Shown here: one piece after another, positions 21,667 through 32,496 of the stretch
How the letters are laid out: every line of letters starts with the position of its first letter
Position numbering within the stretch: position 1 is the first letter of the stretch
Source: Amphibalanus amphitrite
Taxonomy: Eukaryota > Arthropoda > Thecostraca > Balanomorpha > Balanidae
Assembly: GCF_019059575.1 (NCBI RefSeq)
Contig: NW_024881843.1
Location: 62,001 to 126,000, forward strand
DNA: 64,000 nt
Reading direction: 5' to 3'
Translations under genes and position numbers: made by a program
Notes under the pieces: model-generated
The model's input: the letters and a program-made list of their open reading frames with translations, nothing else
Database searches by the model: none
What the model was told of the DNA's origin: nothing

Positions 21667-23890
21667 CAAGGGCGTCGCCACGGGTCCCCAACTTGTACGG
21701 ACATATTCTGTCAGCCGTAATACTCGTCAGATGCGTTAACCCACGCGGACCCAGGGAGGGTGTTTTTCGTCCTCCCCCCCCCCCCCCCACATACACGCCT
21801 CGGACGAATAGTTGCGATAGCCCCCGAATGCCTAGTGGTTTTGGGGAAAAAATAGAAACACATTTTACATGCATTGTTTGCTTTTTCATATTTCGTCTCT
21901 TTTTGTCCTTATCCTAGTACCTAACCATTGTCAGCCCTGGGTACTCAGCGGACGTCACTAGCCATGCTATCTGTCTGCTGGGTCCCCAGGGGTAACCTTT
22001 TTACTAATACCTGTGGTGGCGGGCTGTCCATAGCTAAAAAAAAGAGCGGGGAGTGATGTGACCTAATGTGCTTGAATTCCCCTCGTTGAATGAAGTTCTA
22101 TGGTATTTAACGTAGCCAGGTCACATGGGCATGGAAGGGCACTCCTGCATACCTGTTCCACTATGTTTCACATGGTGGACAATTCAATAGGTAGGATGGG
22201 ACAAAAAAAAGAATTGATACCAACCTACATTAGGTCAAAGAGTTAGCGACATTAGGTCAAAGGTTAGGTTAGCGACCCCGAGCTGCGGCTTTTTTGCAGA
22301 TTTCTTCACCAAAAAAGGTCCTAGACCTAAAGCAGTGGTACCAACGCATTGGTCATGTCAAGACACGTCGAATGACATATAGGTTGTTTGAAAAGGTCAA
22401 GTTTTATGTTGACCTCATGTGACCTCGAATGGCCTTTGGTTGACGTTTACACATGATCAGTCTCATTTGCTGTATTTGAAGTCACTGGCTACGATTTTGT
22501 CATTCCTTTTGATCTAAGCATTCATTTAGAGCCTCAGGATGACAAAAGTGACATAATTAGGGTAATATGACTGACGTATCAGTAAAATAGCCTATAGAAG
22601 GATACGGGGTGTAACGAAATTATCCGGTCACCTTTCTTCCCGCTGTGATTAAGAAACAAGACAGCCTGAGGTTTTCCTTTTGATGAAGATATCGCCAGCT
22701 TTCATAAGATTTAGAAATGCCTGTAACATTCCAGCTACTGGGTTTTCAAGAAGTGGGTTTGATGTGGACAGACGCCGTATTAGCATGTATGTGCTCACAT
22801 ACAGTTGGGCGGTCCTGGTGCCGGGTGTCCCCTTATTCACTTCCCGCTGAACAAAAATCCTTAAGATCTCTATGAAATCAGGATGACAACTATTTCCAAG
22901 TCGGCGCCCGTTAGTCCAGAAGGATAAGAGCTTCTCCTGATGTCACTTCTGATTCTCCTACGGACTTAAATGTAGCGCTCCAGCCTGCACGAAGGCAGCG
23001 TGGCTTGAATCAAAATCAATGCGTTTTTAGAAATCGAGCCCTCCCGTGCCGTCCGGTTGAGCGGCTCCAATTATTTGTTTGCCAGGATGCTGCTTCGGTA
23101 ATACTCGTCACTGAAGGTGGTCTTCTGTGACACAATGCACAGCTGGAACATCGCACATAAGCTGAACATGTCCCAGATCTGGATCTTGGCCGGATGTTTG
23201 ACGCCGGTGACGGCCGGCACGTTTGAGTAATGAGTTACTGGCAGCCAACACAAGCCGCTTTGACGGTTCAAAGGACAATACAGCGCGAATAGCTGCCCAC
23301 TCCACCAAACGCTCATGTCTTCCCTCGACCAGTGCAGTGGATGTGTCTTGGCGTGAGGCCAAAGGTGGTGCACTAGCTATTTTCCCGTCCATTGCGTTGT
23401 CTTTTTCAGTTTGATAGGCAGAAGAACCAAGTTAAGGGGTGGATAGTGTTGGGCTGGTGGGTCATGATGTGGGCCTTCTAGTTCTTATTATCCATGCCTT
23501 GCCAAGAATACAAGTCAATCTGCAGATTGATTGTTGTCGTATGCTTGTCGTTATCTTGACAACTCTCCTAACCACTTGGCAAAGCGCGGCTTTAGCGGTC
23601 GCGGCCGGGCTGAGTTAATAGATAGATAAATAAGAAATAGATGTCCGAATAACTTCGTTACACCCTATATACCTACTCTTGCGTGACATTGACTTTGGGG
23701 CGGCCTTGGATCGTAACTTTTGACTTTAACCACAAATAGGGGCCTGATAAACTTTAACCTGCTTCAAACATGTGCGAAGACTGCATTTGCGGTCGACGAA
23801 ACTTGTACGGACATTCCGTACAAGTTTCCGGGCCTTCCAAAACTTGTACGGACACTGTCCGTAGTGTCCGTAGTGGTGGCGACGCCCATG
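21667..23890. mobile_element. 8-bp-TSD TIR element (hAT- or P-like) inside BEL gag, 2224 bp
   Basis: Left end CAAGGGCGTCGCCAC and right end (reversed) CATGGGCGTCGCCAC match at 14 of 15 positions and are flanked by TTCATTTT on both sides. Subterminal copies of ACTTGTACGGACA occur in both arms (21690-21703; 23808-23821, 23841-23855) in both orientations. CA ends plus an 8-bp TSD fit hAT or P. No transposase is visible. The interior carries AGGTCA-type motifs (22230-22460) and a nested TA element. Insert plus TSD is 2232 bp, divisible by 3. Confidence 0.85.
22605..23667. mobile_element. TA-flanked TIR element nested in the gag insertion
   Basis: Termini GGGTGTAACGAA(A/G)TTAT(C/T)CGG face each other at 22606 and 23637-23665. 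TA flanks both ends (22603-22604, 23668-23669). A TA target suggests Tc1/mariner-type mobilisation. Two minus-strand frames (22649-22840, 23071-23392) have no domain I recognise. One stretch near 23120-23230 has a faint look of a membrane segment after VPAVTGVK, which I do not interpret. Confidence 0.6.
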
Positions 23891-25132
23891 TTCATTTTTG
23901 ATTGCGGGCCAGCTCCTCAACTTCATGCGATACGTGTTGGATATGATGAAGTCGTTTCCGAACCTGTCATTCAGTCTCGCCTTCGCCTGCGAGTAAGCAT
24001 CATCTGTCCTCAGGTGGAGCAGGCCCAGGATGGCTGTCTTGGCTTCACCCGCTGTGTACTTTCCTAGAAAGTGAAGGCGTTCGATGGGAGAGGATGTCTG
24101 ATGTTCAATATAGGTTTCAAAAGACTTCAGCCACATTGGAAACTCCTCAATGTTGCCACTGAAGATGCCTGGTTCCAGCACGGGAAGCCTACTACCATTG
24201 TGTCGCTCAGTAAGCAGATCTGCCAGTCTGTGTAGTGCTGCTTGAGTGCTGGGTTCATCATCCTCCACTCGACCATTGGCTGTCTTGTCGTTTCTTCCTG
24301 TACCTTGGACATTATCCTTCACTTGGACTGCAGCATCAATGGAGACATCATTTCTTGGTACTGCTCCAGTTCCAGTGACCACTTCAGTATTCTCCTCCTT
24401 TGCACCAGGTCCAACTTCATCACTTGGGTCTTGACTTGCTCCCTCCTCCCTGTCAACATCAAACTGGTCAACCACCCTCAGCTTGGCTTCATTTATGTTC
24501 ATTTCTGTTTCTATATCCAGTTGTTCTTGCTCCAGCAGCAGCTGTTCTTGTTTTTGCTTCAGATGCTGCCTTCTTCTACTCATTGCAGCTCTTGCTTCCA
24601 GCTCTGCTCTGTCCTGCTGCATCTTGAGCTTCATGAGCACAACCTGTGCCTTTACTTCACTGCCGGCACATGACTTGCTTGAACGTGATCCACCAGCGTC
24701 AGATCTTGCAGGAGTAGCATCATCTGCGGAGACTGAAGACAGGTGAGCCTCCACCTTGCCTTTCAGCTCATTCACTTCAGTGAGGTTCTTGTCATGATCC
24801 AGGTTTTCTCTCTCTTCACCCTCCATCAGGGAGCATATCACTTCATATGTTTGCACAAAATCAACATAATCATGCTTCCAGACATCAAAGTCCTTCCTGA
24901 TCACTTGTGGCTTTTCTTCCTGCTCAACAGACTCCAACAGTAAGCTGCCACGTGATCTCAGCTTCTTCAATAACTGCTTGTACAGCTTTGACTTCTGAGC
25001 AGCCTGGTAGCATCTACCTTTCTCAGTTGTCCGCAGCTCCCTGCCCTTCGCAGACAACATCCTCTGTTCGTCACTCATTGTGGACCAGGCAAGGAATTGC
25101 TCAAGAAAAGATGGCACAGGATTTAGTTTCAC
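23891..25132 (-). CDS. gag: BEL/Pao Gag N-terminal part (interrupted)
   Basis: The native protein begins at the ATG at 25132 (MKLNPVPSFLEQFLAWS) and runs about 412 residues to the insertion point. The frame then continues another 56 codons into the inserted DNA. The N-terminal third is Lys/Glu-rich; residues about 160-230 are a Gln/Glu coiled coil (RRRQHLKQKQEQLLLEQEQL). After an acidic linker, residues about 315-412 carry the DUF1759 capsid-like domain typical of BEL/Pao (LPVLEPGIFSGNIEEFPMWL, LHFLGKYTAGEAKTAILGL). The rest of that domain is found on the far side of the insertion, in the same phase. Gag and pol therefore formed one continuous frame before the insertion. Confidence 0.9.
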
Positions 25133-25506
25133 TACTTAAATAAATGTAAGAGGTGCAAATAATAGTTTAAATACTGCAATAACAAAATAAAAATGAAGCA
25201 CAAAAAATTGTGACCCAAAACCAGTGTTAACACATCAAGGTCAGACGTCCAGGTGCTGAGGCCAAAACTCAAGGTCAAAGTGACAAATACAGGTGTGTCT
25301 AGCTACAAACACCTCTACTAGTCAACCATCATGCATGATACGACAGGGGGAATCCTACTAACAACCCTGCGTAACCACTGACTGCCCTAGAATCTACAAC
25401 CAGTTGATATTCATTCAGTGCAACTGAAACTGTTAAAAGAAGAAAATAAAGACAATCTTTCAACTACAAAGTCTCTCAAAATCAGGACTAGATCCAAAAG
25501 TTTTAC
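25133..25506 (-). other. BEL 5' leader between LTR and gag
   Basis: AT-rich leader. A tRNA primer site would be expected right next to the LTR at 25506. The only TGG start nearby (TGGATCTAGTCC on the minus strand) lies about a dozen bases in, and I could not match it to a tRNA. Confidence 0.5.
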
Positions 25507-25852
25507 TGTAACGGCCATTCAAATCAATTTCTACAAATAAACCGCCATTCTACTAGGTGCCGCTATATTGTACGTAAAACCTGAAACAAACAATAGTATC
25601 AACAAAAAATAATACACATGGACACACGAACAACACAAAAACCAATCATTTCAAAGCATTGCATACATTAATCAATTATCAATGGACAATAATCTTACTT
25701 TTGTGGGATCTGACGTCCCAGTATCACAATCGTACGTGTCAATGGCCACGCTTCACCGCGTGCCACGCCCTGTTCAAGGTTCTATTAATTGGAGGCGGCA
25801 AATTGGGGAAAAGAAAACATCGCTGCTCAATGACCTCTGGGCGGCGGTTACA
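25507..25852 (-). repeat. 5' LTR of the BEL/Pao element
   Basis: 346 bp, TG...CA ends, followed by the TSD copy GCCAG at 25853-25857. For the minus-strand element this is the promoter-bearing LTR. Confidence 0.95.
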
Positions 25853-25857
25853 GCCAG

Positions 25858-26700
25858 GCAAAGTGTCGGCGAGGATGATGACACTTTCAGAAAGTAACAA
25901 GCTCCCGGGTACTCATACTTCGTATATCTTGGGTTGTTCGTACAATTCATCTTGGGTCAGGTCAGTCACCTGACCTCCCCCATTATAAACCTATTGGGGA
26001 ACTACTGAACTTGCTCTTTTTGGAACATATAGTTGTTATAGAATCCGCCCGAAGACGCAAATAAATGTGTTTTCATACGCTCGTCAAAGGATTCCCTGCC
26101 TTATTTTGGCGTTTTGTTCTTGTATGACGCCACAGAGAACGTCACAGGGGACGTTCTTTTGGGTCATAATCGTTTTTCGTTAATAACTTTCGACCAAATT
26201 AAGCTAGAGTCGGGAAAGGCACCATTGTGATTGCAATGAGCTTCCAAATCGATTGATATGCATTATGCAACCTGACCTAGTCCGAACAGTGTCCTGAGGG
26301 GGCTTGACCTGACGACCTTTGTGTCAATCTTGATTGTGACCTTTACCGAACAAAAAGTACCCACAACATTCGACACAGCTTGAGAGGAATACGATTATAC
26401 CTAAATTTTTGCGCTATGGCCATTTGTTTGCAAAATTATTTGCCAAAAACAAAAACCCGACTTTAGGGTAATTTACCTGACCAGAGGTCACCAGTTGACC
26501 TGAGACCCTAAATTTGAATATCAATCGCTGCGTCTCGTTACGGCCGCCAAGCTCGTTTTTTTCCACTGGACTGAAACAGACCCTATAAATGCCGCCCCCT
26601 TTGGCGGAAAATGTGCCGCCCCTGTGCTTGACTGCCCCCACCCTATCGAAATCCTAGATCCGCCCCTGTTGTCTGCCAATTTTCCACATTTTCTCAGGCC
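25858..26700. repeat. AGGTCA/TGACCT-rich segment in the RALBP1 intron
   Basis: Half-site hexamers cluster at 25953-25975, 26270-26345 and 26468-26515. The segment is collinear in motifs with 60-760. No ends were defined. Confidence 0.5.
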
Positions 26701-26740
26701 TTAGACAGACAGACAGACAGTGAGACAGACAGACGGAGGG
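26701..26740. repeat. GACA tetranucleotide microsatellite
   Basis: Imperfect (GACA)n run beginning at 26704. Confidence 0.8.
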
Positions 26741-27105
26741 ACCCGTCCGCAAGGGGGACCGGACCCACTGTGCCCAATCCCCCCCCCCCATCGAAATGTT
26801 CTGGATACGTCCCTGCCTGGGTTGTCAGTGGCCCCCAGGTAACCCGGGGCCCCTTCGAGAGCAGGTTGTCCCCTTCTGGGCGAAATCCTGGGTACGTGCA
26901 TGCTTGGGTGTCCCAAGAGAAACGACCTTCAGGGCCTTATGCGAAGTACTGGCCCAAGCTTAAATAAAGTCATTACGTCATTAAGTCATTAAATGAAGTC
27001 AACTACGTCAAACTATCCGTAGTTGCGGCGCCCGCCACGGGCGGCGCTGGCCCGGCGAGCGGCGGTGACCCGACCGCTCGCCGGGTCAGTCTGGGCGCGT
27101 GTTTG
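26741..27105. other. hAT-like fragment and unassigned sequence
   Basis: 26866-26905 (AGCAGGTTGTCCCCTTCTGG ... CCTGGGTACGTGCATG) matches the reversed left end of the hAT-like element at 10866, so a fragment of that family lies here. The rest is unassigned. Confidence 0.4.
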
Positions 27106-27109
27106 CGGT

Positions 27110-27725
27110 TTGATGGCCCTCAGAGGCCGGCGTAGGGCCCTCACAGGCCGTCTGAGGGCCCTCAGAGGCTGAGGCCGAGCCCCAGAGGCTAGCGTGGAGG
27201 CCCTCAGAGGCCGCTTCGGCGGTCCTACAGAAGCTTAGACTTGGGCTTGGGACCCTTTGACGCTGGCGTGGAACCCTAAGGAGCCTGCGCGCAGCCCTCT
27301 AAGGCCAGCCGTGGAGCCCTCTAAGGCCAGCGTGGGGCCCTCTAAGTCCATTGTGGGTCTTTCTAAGGAAAGTGGGACCTTCTAAGGTCAGTGTGTGACC
27401 CTCATGTTCAGTGTGGGGCTGTCTATGTCCAGCTTGGGGTCTTCTAAGCCCAGAGGCAAGGGACCTTCTGAAGTCAGTTTGAGGCCCACTGGCCACTGAG
27501 ACCAGCTTGGGGCCCTCTGAAGACAATGTTGAGCCCTCTGAGGCCAGTGTGAGACCCTCTTGACCAGCGTGAACCCTCTGAGGCCAGCGTGGGGCCAGCT
27601 GTCATCTGACTTCAGACGCTGGTGCTGGGCCCTCAGAAGCCAGCACGGGGCCTTCATAGGCTGGCGTCGGGCCATTAGAGGCCACTTCGAGGGCCTCGGC
27701 AGCCATACTTCAGATCTTATGCATG
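27110..27725. repeat. Degenerate minisatellite, unit about 22-25 bp (GGCCCTCTGAGGCCAGCGTGG)
   Basis: Diverged tandem units around GGCCCTC(A/T)(G/A)AGGCC. A related array lies at 61385-61640. Frames here are repeat artefacts. Confidence 0.75.
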
Positions 27726-28072
27726 TTTGAGCCCTCTGAGGTAGGAGTGGCCCTTAGAAGCCGGCGCGGAACCCTCAGAGGGCAGCATGGGCTTCTAGAT
27801 ACCGACGTGGGTTCGAGAGCGGCATAGGGCCATCAGACTGACTCACAGACTCCCAAGAGCCAGCGTGGGGCCCTGGGAGGTCAGCAATAGCATGGGTCTC
27901 CTGAGGCCATTAAAGGGCCAGCTGAAGTCAGAGTCGTTCACTCTGTTACCGAATAGGGGCTTTCAGAGGCCAGATTCCCAGAATGAGCCTTCAGAGTTTT
28001 TAGATTGCCAAGTGTGCCCAAAAAGGCTCCCTCACATGGCGAAAGTGGCAAAGAACCACACCTGTGCGTTGG
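27726..28072. other. Decayed edge of the minisatellite, then unique sequence
   Basis: Scattered GGCCCTC-type units persist to about 27985. Nothing else was recognised before the TTAA element. Confidence 0.4.
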
Positions 28073-28076
28073 TTAA

Positions 28077-29156
28077 AGGTAGTGTGCCACCTTTGAAAGA
28101 TTTCCCATTTTATTTTTCCTAGGATAAGAAGCTTCTGTTTTTACCTAATATCGCAAAAAAAAAAATCAAAAATGGGCCTGGAATAGTGCCTTTTTCGCCT
28201 AAAAGTTTATCGGTTTTTCGATATGTATAACAACTGTAGTGGGCTGACCTGCAAACAGGCGTCGGCAACAATCGCGAATGCGGCGCACATGTGACAATAA
28301 GGAAAGGTCATTATAGAGTTACGACGTACGGGAATGAGTTATCAGCTGTCTAATCGTAGACAACACAATGTCGAGCCTTAGGCTTAAACTGTAAGCCTGT
28401 ATTGGTATTGTTTCTTTTATTTGGCTGTCGAACATTATTTATGGTTTGAAATATGATTTTATGTAAAATAATTGATATGAAAAAGCCGTCTCTTAAGTTA
28501 TGACCCCATCTCACCACACGCAAGTGGCAGAAATGACAATGATCAGCTGACGCATTTTTCTTGGCCGAAGTCAGAGCGCGCGGCCCGACGCACCACCACC
28601 GCACCACAAAGTATGAGCAGAAGCCGCGCCCAAAGCCAGGGCCCCGGTAACGTGAGGTAGCCGAGTCGGGGCAGCGTGCGCTGACCCAAGCCAGGGCCGC
28701 AGCTTTGGGCGCGGTCTACCGCATCCCCGCGGGCAGCCCCGGGCTATCACATGACACCGGGAGGACGCGCGGCCCCGGCTTGTGTCAGCGCACGCTGCCC
28801 CGACTCGGCTACCTCACGTTACCGGGGCCCTGGCTTTGGGCGCGGTCTACCGCACCACCTAACAGGCGTGTTCGAAACCGAAGGAGATGATGATGAACGG
28901 GTTTATCGAAACTTGATTGGATGAGCATATCGGTAATAGCGATTTCAGGGTGTGCGTTTATTGTTCATAGTGGTGTGAAATGTGGTTGGGGTACGACCGA
29001 CAACCCGTCGGGGCGAATTTCGCACTGGGGTACTCAAAATTTGAAGAATTTAAGACGTTTCCATGAGTTTTGTAGGCATGGATAAGTTCTAAAAATCCGG
29101 TTCTCCTTATCTGGGCCATTAACTCCATACGGTCCAGGAAAGCTGGCACACTACCT
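28077..29156. mobile_element. TTAA-flanked TIR element with internal palindrome, 1080 bp
   Basis: Termini AGGTAGTGTGCCA and its reverse TGGCACACTACCT are bordered by TTAA at 28073-28076 and 29157-29160. The middle holds an inverted repeat of about 64 bp (28624-28687 against 28777-28841; GCGCCCAAAGCCAGGGCCCC). GGGCGCGGTCTACCGCA is also repeated directly at about 28706 and 28838. No transposase was found. The AGG start and TTAA target match the MITEs at 1535 and 7602. Confidence 0.75.
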
Positions 29157-29160
29157 TTAA

Positions 29161-29408
29161 GTATGCTACCACTGGGGCCCCTAAGGTAAGGGTGGGGCCC
29201 CTTGAGCAGGTTTGGCCTCCCCTTTTCAAGATTCTGGATACGCCACTGGTCGCAGGCCTTGTCACTGCTTATGCGCCGCTCTGGCAGTTCCGGGGGAGGA
29301 GCTGTCGGCAGTGGCCGGCGGCAGTGGTGCTGTCGGCAGTGGTGCTGGCGGTGGCCGACGCCCGGTTTGTTTCCGTATCACCGACCCGCTACCCTCGCCT
29401 CCGGACAG
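29161..29408. other. End of the 13.8-kb RALBP1 intron
   Basis: The intron ends TCGCCTCCGGACAG at 29408. The preceding pyrimidine-rich stretch (TACCCTCGCCTCC) makes a good acceptor. Confidence 0.55.
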
Positions 29409-29516
29409 GTGAAGAACGCGCAGCTGGTGAGCGACATCCACGAGCAGCGGCGGCTGTGCCAGAGGCGGCGCGCCGAGATCCGCTACCTGGAGCTGCAGCA
29501 GTCGGCCGCCGCGTGA
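29409..29516 (+). CDS. RALBP1: RALBP1 last coding exon
   Basis: It follows the acceptor at 29407-29408 and enters in phase 0, as the donor at 15653 requires. It encodes 35 residues, VKNAQLVSDIHEQRRLCQRR then RAEIRYLELQQSAAA, and ends in TGA at 29514-29516. The KNxxLxxxIHExR pattern continues the second coiled coil and matches the RALBP1 family C-terminus as I know it. The family usually extends further after this helix, so the protein here ends early. The terminus may be short in this lineage. Confidence 0.7.
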   Translation: MKNAQLVSDIHEQRRLCQRRRAEIRYLELQQSAAA

Positions 29517-29965
29517 GAGCGGCCCGGGAGTGCCAGAGGACGGGCCGGGCAGCGGGCAGGGGCCGCGCCGTCAGTTCCACCGCGCTGCCTGTTGGTGTTA
29601 CCCAGCAGTCTGTTAGGATAGGATTGTATGGTAAAATATTGTAGCCGTCGATAGTTTGTGTAGATAGAATAGCGCCGCTACACGACCGTTACTCACGCCC
29701 AGCCGCGCCGCCCACAGACCCTGCCTCCCATAATTGCCATCGGTGTTTCTGCGATGACTGCTGAATCGTGGCGACGACTTTCTAAATTCCACTTATGGTA
29801 GAGCTTTGCCCCATATCGCCATTGGCTGACCGGGCCCGGGGGCCGGTGATTGGTCCGATATCGCCCTTAACTACTTGGCTGCGTTGACAGATGTGTGTGT
29901 ATTACGACGATGAGGGAGAACAGCGATACGCATTCAATAAACGATGTTCTGAAATGACTAAAGCG
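29517..29965 (+). other. RALBP1: RALBP1 3' UTR with polyadenylation signal
   Basis: AATAAA at 29936-29941 lies about 420 bases after the stop codon. This is a reasonable 3' end for the host transcript. The exact cleavage site is inferred. Confidence 0.6.
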
Positions 29966-30073
29966 TACAATGCGCATTTTTTTTAGTCTTAGCGTCCATA
30001 ACTTAGACAGTAAGACAGGGTTATTCAGGATGAATAAGCCTGTTCAGGATGAATTACGCCGGATTGGCAGCCG

Positions 30074-30118
30074 GTGTGTGTGTGTGTGCGTGTGCGTGTG
30101 CGTGCGTGTGCGTGTGTG
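30074..30118. repeat. GT/GC microsatellite
   Basis: (GT)n with GC variants. Confidence 0.85.
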
Positions 30119-30265
30119 GAAGGAGTGATGCTGGTGACCTCGGGGCAGCTGGGCGCCGGCTGCCGTCTTTGAAGTAGCCGCTTGGTTCACGTCTCACCGA
30201 GGCTGTTCGGACAAAGGATTTCGACAAAGGATCACTGGCCTGCGGCGTGGCGCGCCGCAGCCAGC

Positions 30266-30558
30266 TGCGGCCGTCTGTCAGACCGTCTGTCAGACCGTCT
30301 GCGGCCGTCTGTCAGACCGTCTGTCAGACCGTCTGTCAGACCGTCTGTCAGACCGTCTGTCAGACCGTCTGTCAGACCGTCTGTCAGACCGTCTGCGGCC
30401 GTCTGTCAGACCGTCTGCGGCCGTCTGTCAGACCGACTGCGGCCGTCTGTCAGACCGTCTGTCAGACCGTCTGCGGCCGTCTGTCAGACCGTCTGCGGCC
30501 GTCTGTCAGACCGACTGTCAGACCGACTGTCAGACCGTCTGTCAGACCGTCTGTCAGG
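30266..30558. repeat. 12-bp minisatellite GTCTGTCAGACC
   Basis: About 290 bp of GTCTGTCAGACC units interspersed with GTCTGCGGCC variants. The unit is a near-palindrome, and the array reads as repeated Arg-Leu-Ser-Asp or Pro-Ser-Val-Arg in different frames, which is not evidence of a gene. Confidence 0.9.
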
Positions 30559-31545
30559 CAGCTGGGGCGTTCCATGACAGATCGACCAACCTATAACACC
30601 CTACCACTCAGATTCTGATGAAATTGCGACTAGGGGGTTATCTGTACCGTAGATTCTTAATCTCCTATTTTCAGCGTTATACTGCAAACTGTTTACGAGT
30701 TATAGCCAATTGCATTTTTGAAAATGCTCAGAGTAACCCTCTTTTTGACTCGTATTATATAAAAATATGGCCAGTAACTTACATTTATATGTACATCATT
30801 GGAATCCTCATTGACTGTAGAAAGTTAATAAATCAAAATATTTTGAAAATTTTCAAAAAAAAAATTAATTGATAAAATTTTGATTTTCAAAATGTGGCCA
30901 TTAAATTTTTGACAAAAAGATTATGCCAAAAGATGCCTGTGGATATGGAAATTTAATGTAAAGGAAATTGGAGAGGTGTTTTGCCTTTAACTTTTTATTT
31001 AATTTTTTATTTACGGCAATGTTTAGGGTAAAAGGGAACATTTGGTGACACTTTCCGAAACCAATCATTCTCCCACCCTCATACCCTCGAAAAAGTTTAT
31101 GAAAATTGGAAATAAAAGCCTGGCAGTCACACTCACACAACCGGCATGCGATTATTGAATGATCTTTGCTTCACTTTCGTTTCACTTTCGGCAGGGCATT
31201 GTTCAATGTCGGCCAAGAAAGTTAATTTAAAGCCGAGCACTGATGTGTGCTGCCTTGCATGTAATTCTGACACGCTTCTATGCAGCTTGCACTGATAAAA
31301 GGCTAGGAATTCTCAAAATTGTAAATCGGACGTTGTGGCCGGACATGCAAAACATCCGTTCATAACAGCCGAGGCTGTGTTAGGGTCAAATGAGAAGGCT
31401 CAAGCTAGTAATCGCATGAAGTTCGCTCTGTCCATGTAATAATGGGCTTTAAGTGATTTTGCTTATTGAATATGCCACACACAAAATATATGCAGACAAA
31501 AATGCGGCATTTGCAAGTAATTGGTCGCAATTGCCAGGGGCGTCG
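30559..31545. other. AT-rich intergenic sequence, nothing recognised
   Basis: AT-rich with several short frames and no boundaries. It ends at the terminus of copy A. Confidence 0.4.
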
Positions 31546-31843
31546 GCCCGTATTCACGTCGACATCTTACGATCAGTTTTCATCGTACGATCGATTTGGT
31601 ATTCATGTTGATCATCTTAACTTTTTATCGTACGATCAGTCGGGATATTTAGGATACTTCTAATTCACGTCGACAATCTTAAGATAATTTGATATTCATG
31701 TCAAAAGTCCTAGGATTCATCCTACGACCCAACTTAAGATGTCCTAGCAGTTCCGAAGATTTGATTTTTAGCAGCATATTCCGGGACGACATAGAAAATG
31801 GATCCTCCGTCAAATGATACAGCAAACGAAATATATTCAAACG

Positions 31844-32099
31844 CATAGGCGCGGGAGCCGGGGGGGGGGCAGTGGGGGCAGCTTGCCCCCCAACTCTGGG
31901 GCCGTGGGGGCGGTGCCCCCACAGCTTTGAGACGGAATACCACACTTTTTTGCAAATGTTTTCTTTTTTTGTTGAAAAAGCCGAGGGGTGAAAAATAAGT
32001 GGCCTAAAACCGGTGAGAAAACTAGATTTGGGGGTACCCTAGGTTAGTCTCTATTATGGTGTCCCCCCCCCCAGTCGGAAAGTAGTTCCCGCGCCCCTG
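31844..32099. mobile_element. hAT-like MITE in copy A, 256 bp
   Basis: Ends CATAGGCGCGGGAGCC and (reversed) CAGGGGCGCGGGAAC, with perfect 8-bp TSD TTCAAACG at 31836-31843 and 32100-32107. Copy B at about 38480-38488 has a single TCAAACG followed by GTTATTAGTGAG, the empty site. The interior shares AATAAGTGGCCTAAA and GATTTGGGGGTAC with 6160-6240. Confidence 0.88.
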
Positions 32100-32496
32100 T
32101 TCAAACGGTTATTAGTGAGCTAGGTATTCCTAACATTATAAAAGTACCACAGATTTAGTATGCTTCAAAGTTATTATGGAAATTATTTTACTATTATTAT
32201 GGAAACTATATTATTATATTACAAATGATCATATGAAGACTAAATCGATAAAACATGCATTTTAAGGTGGGCTTCCTTTCCGTGTTACTTAATCCACGAC
32301 GGGCCGGGGGATGTTTAGACACCACTCTGTGGTTTTTCGCAAGTATCTCAAAAACTTTTTTCTGCACGTGTTGTGAAAATTTTAGACTAAGGTCACTTAA
32401 GGTCAGGTCACCAAGTCACGTCAAGTGGCCTCACCTCAAAAGTTAGAGTGCTTTTCAATCGTCATAGCGACACAGACTGCACGATCGCCTTGAAAC

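Larger units (their letters stand above)
15951..25852 (-). mobile_element. BEL/Pao LTR retrotransposon, near-complete, 9.9 kb
   Basis: It is bounded by two LTRs of 345 and 346 bp that begin TGTAACGGCC and end GGCGGTTACA. Exact 5-bp TSDs GCCAG lie at 15946-15950 and 25853-25857. By eye the LTRs differ by one base change and one A-run indel, so the insertion is recent. The element runs on the minus strand, opposite to the host gene, with gag at the right and pol at the left. It is interrupted once, by a 2224-bp TIR element in gag. Without it the element would be about 7.7 kb, a normal BEL size. A purine run (GGTGGGAG on the minus strand) precedes the 3' LTR as a polypurine tract. A primer-binding site after the 5' LTR is not clear. 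Confidence 0.95.

Noticed and set aside
23071-23392. Fragment of a ligand-gated channel gene captured by the TA element
   Set aside because: Only a faint resemblance around one hydrophobic stretch, split between frames; not enough to call.
30182-30618. Repetitive RLSD/PSVR protein of about 130 residues
   Set aside because: Direct translation of the 12-bp GTCTGTCAGACC array, present in two frames with no flanking gene structure.
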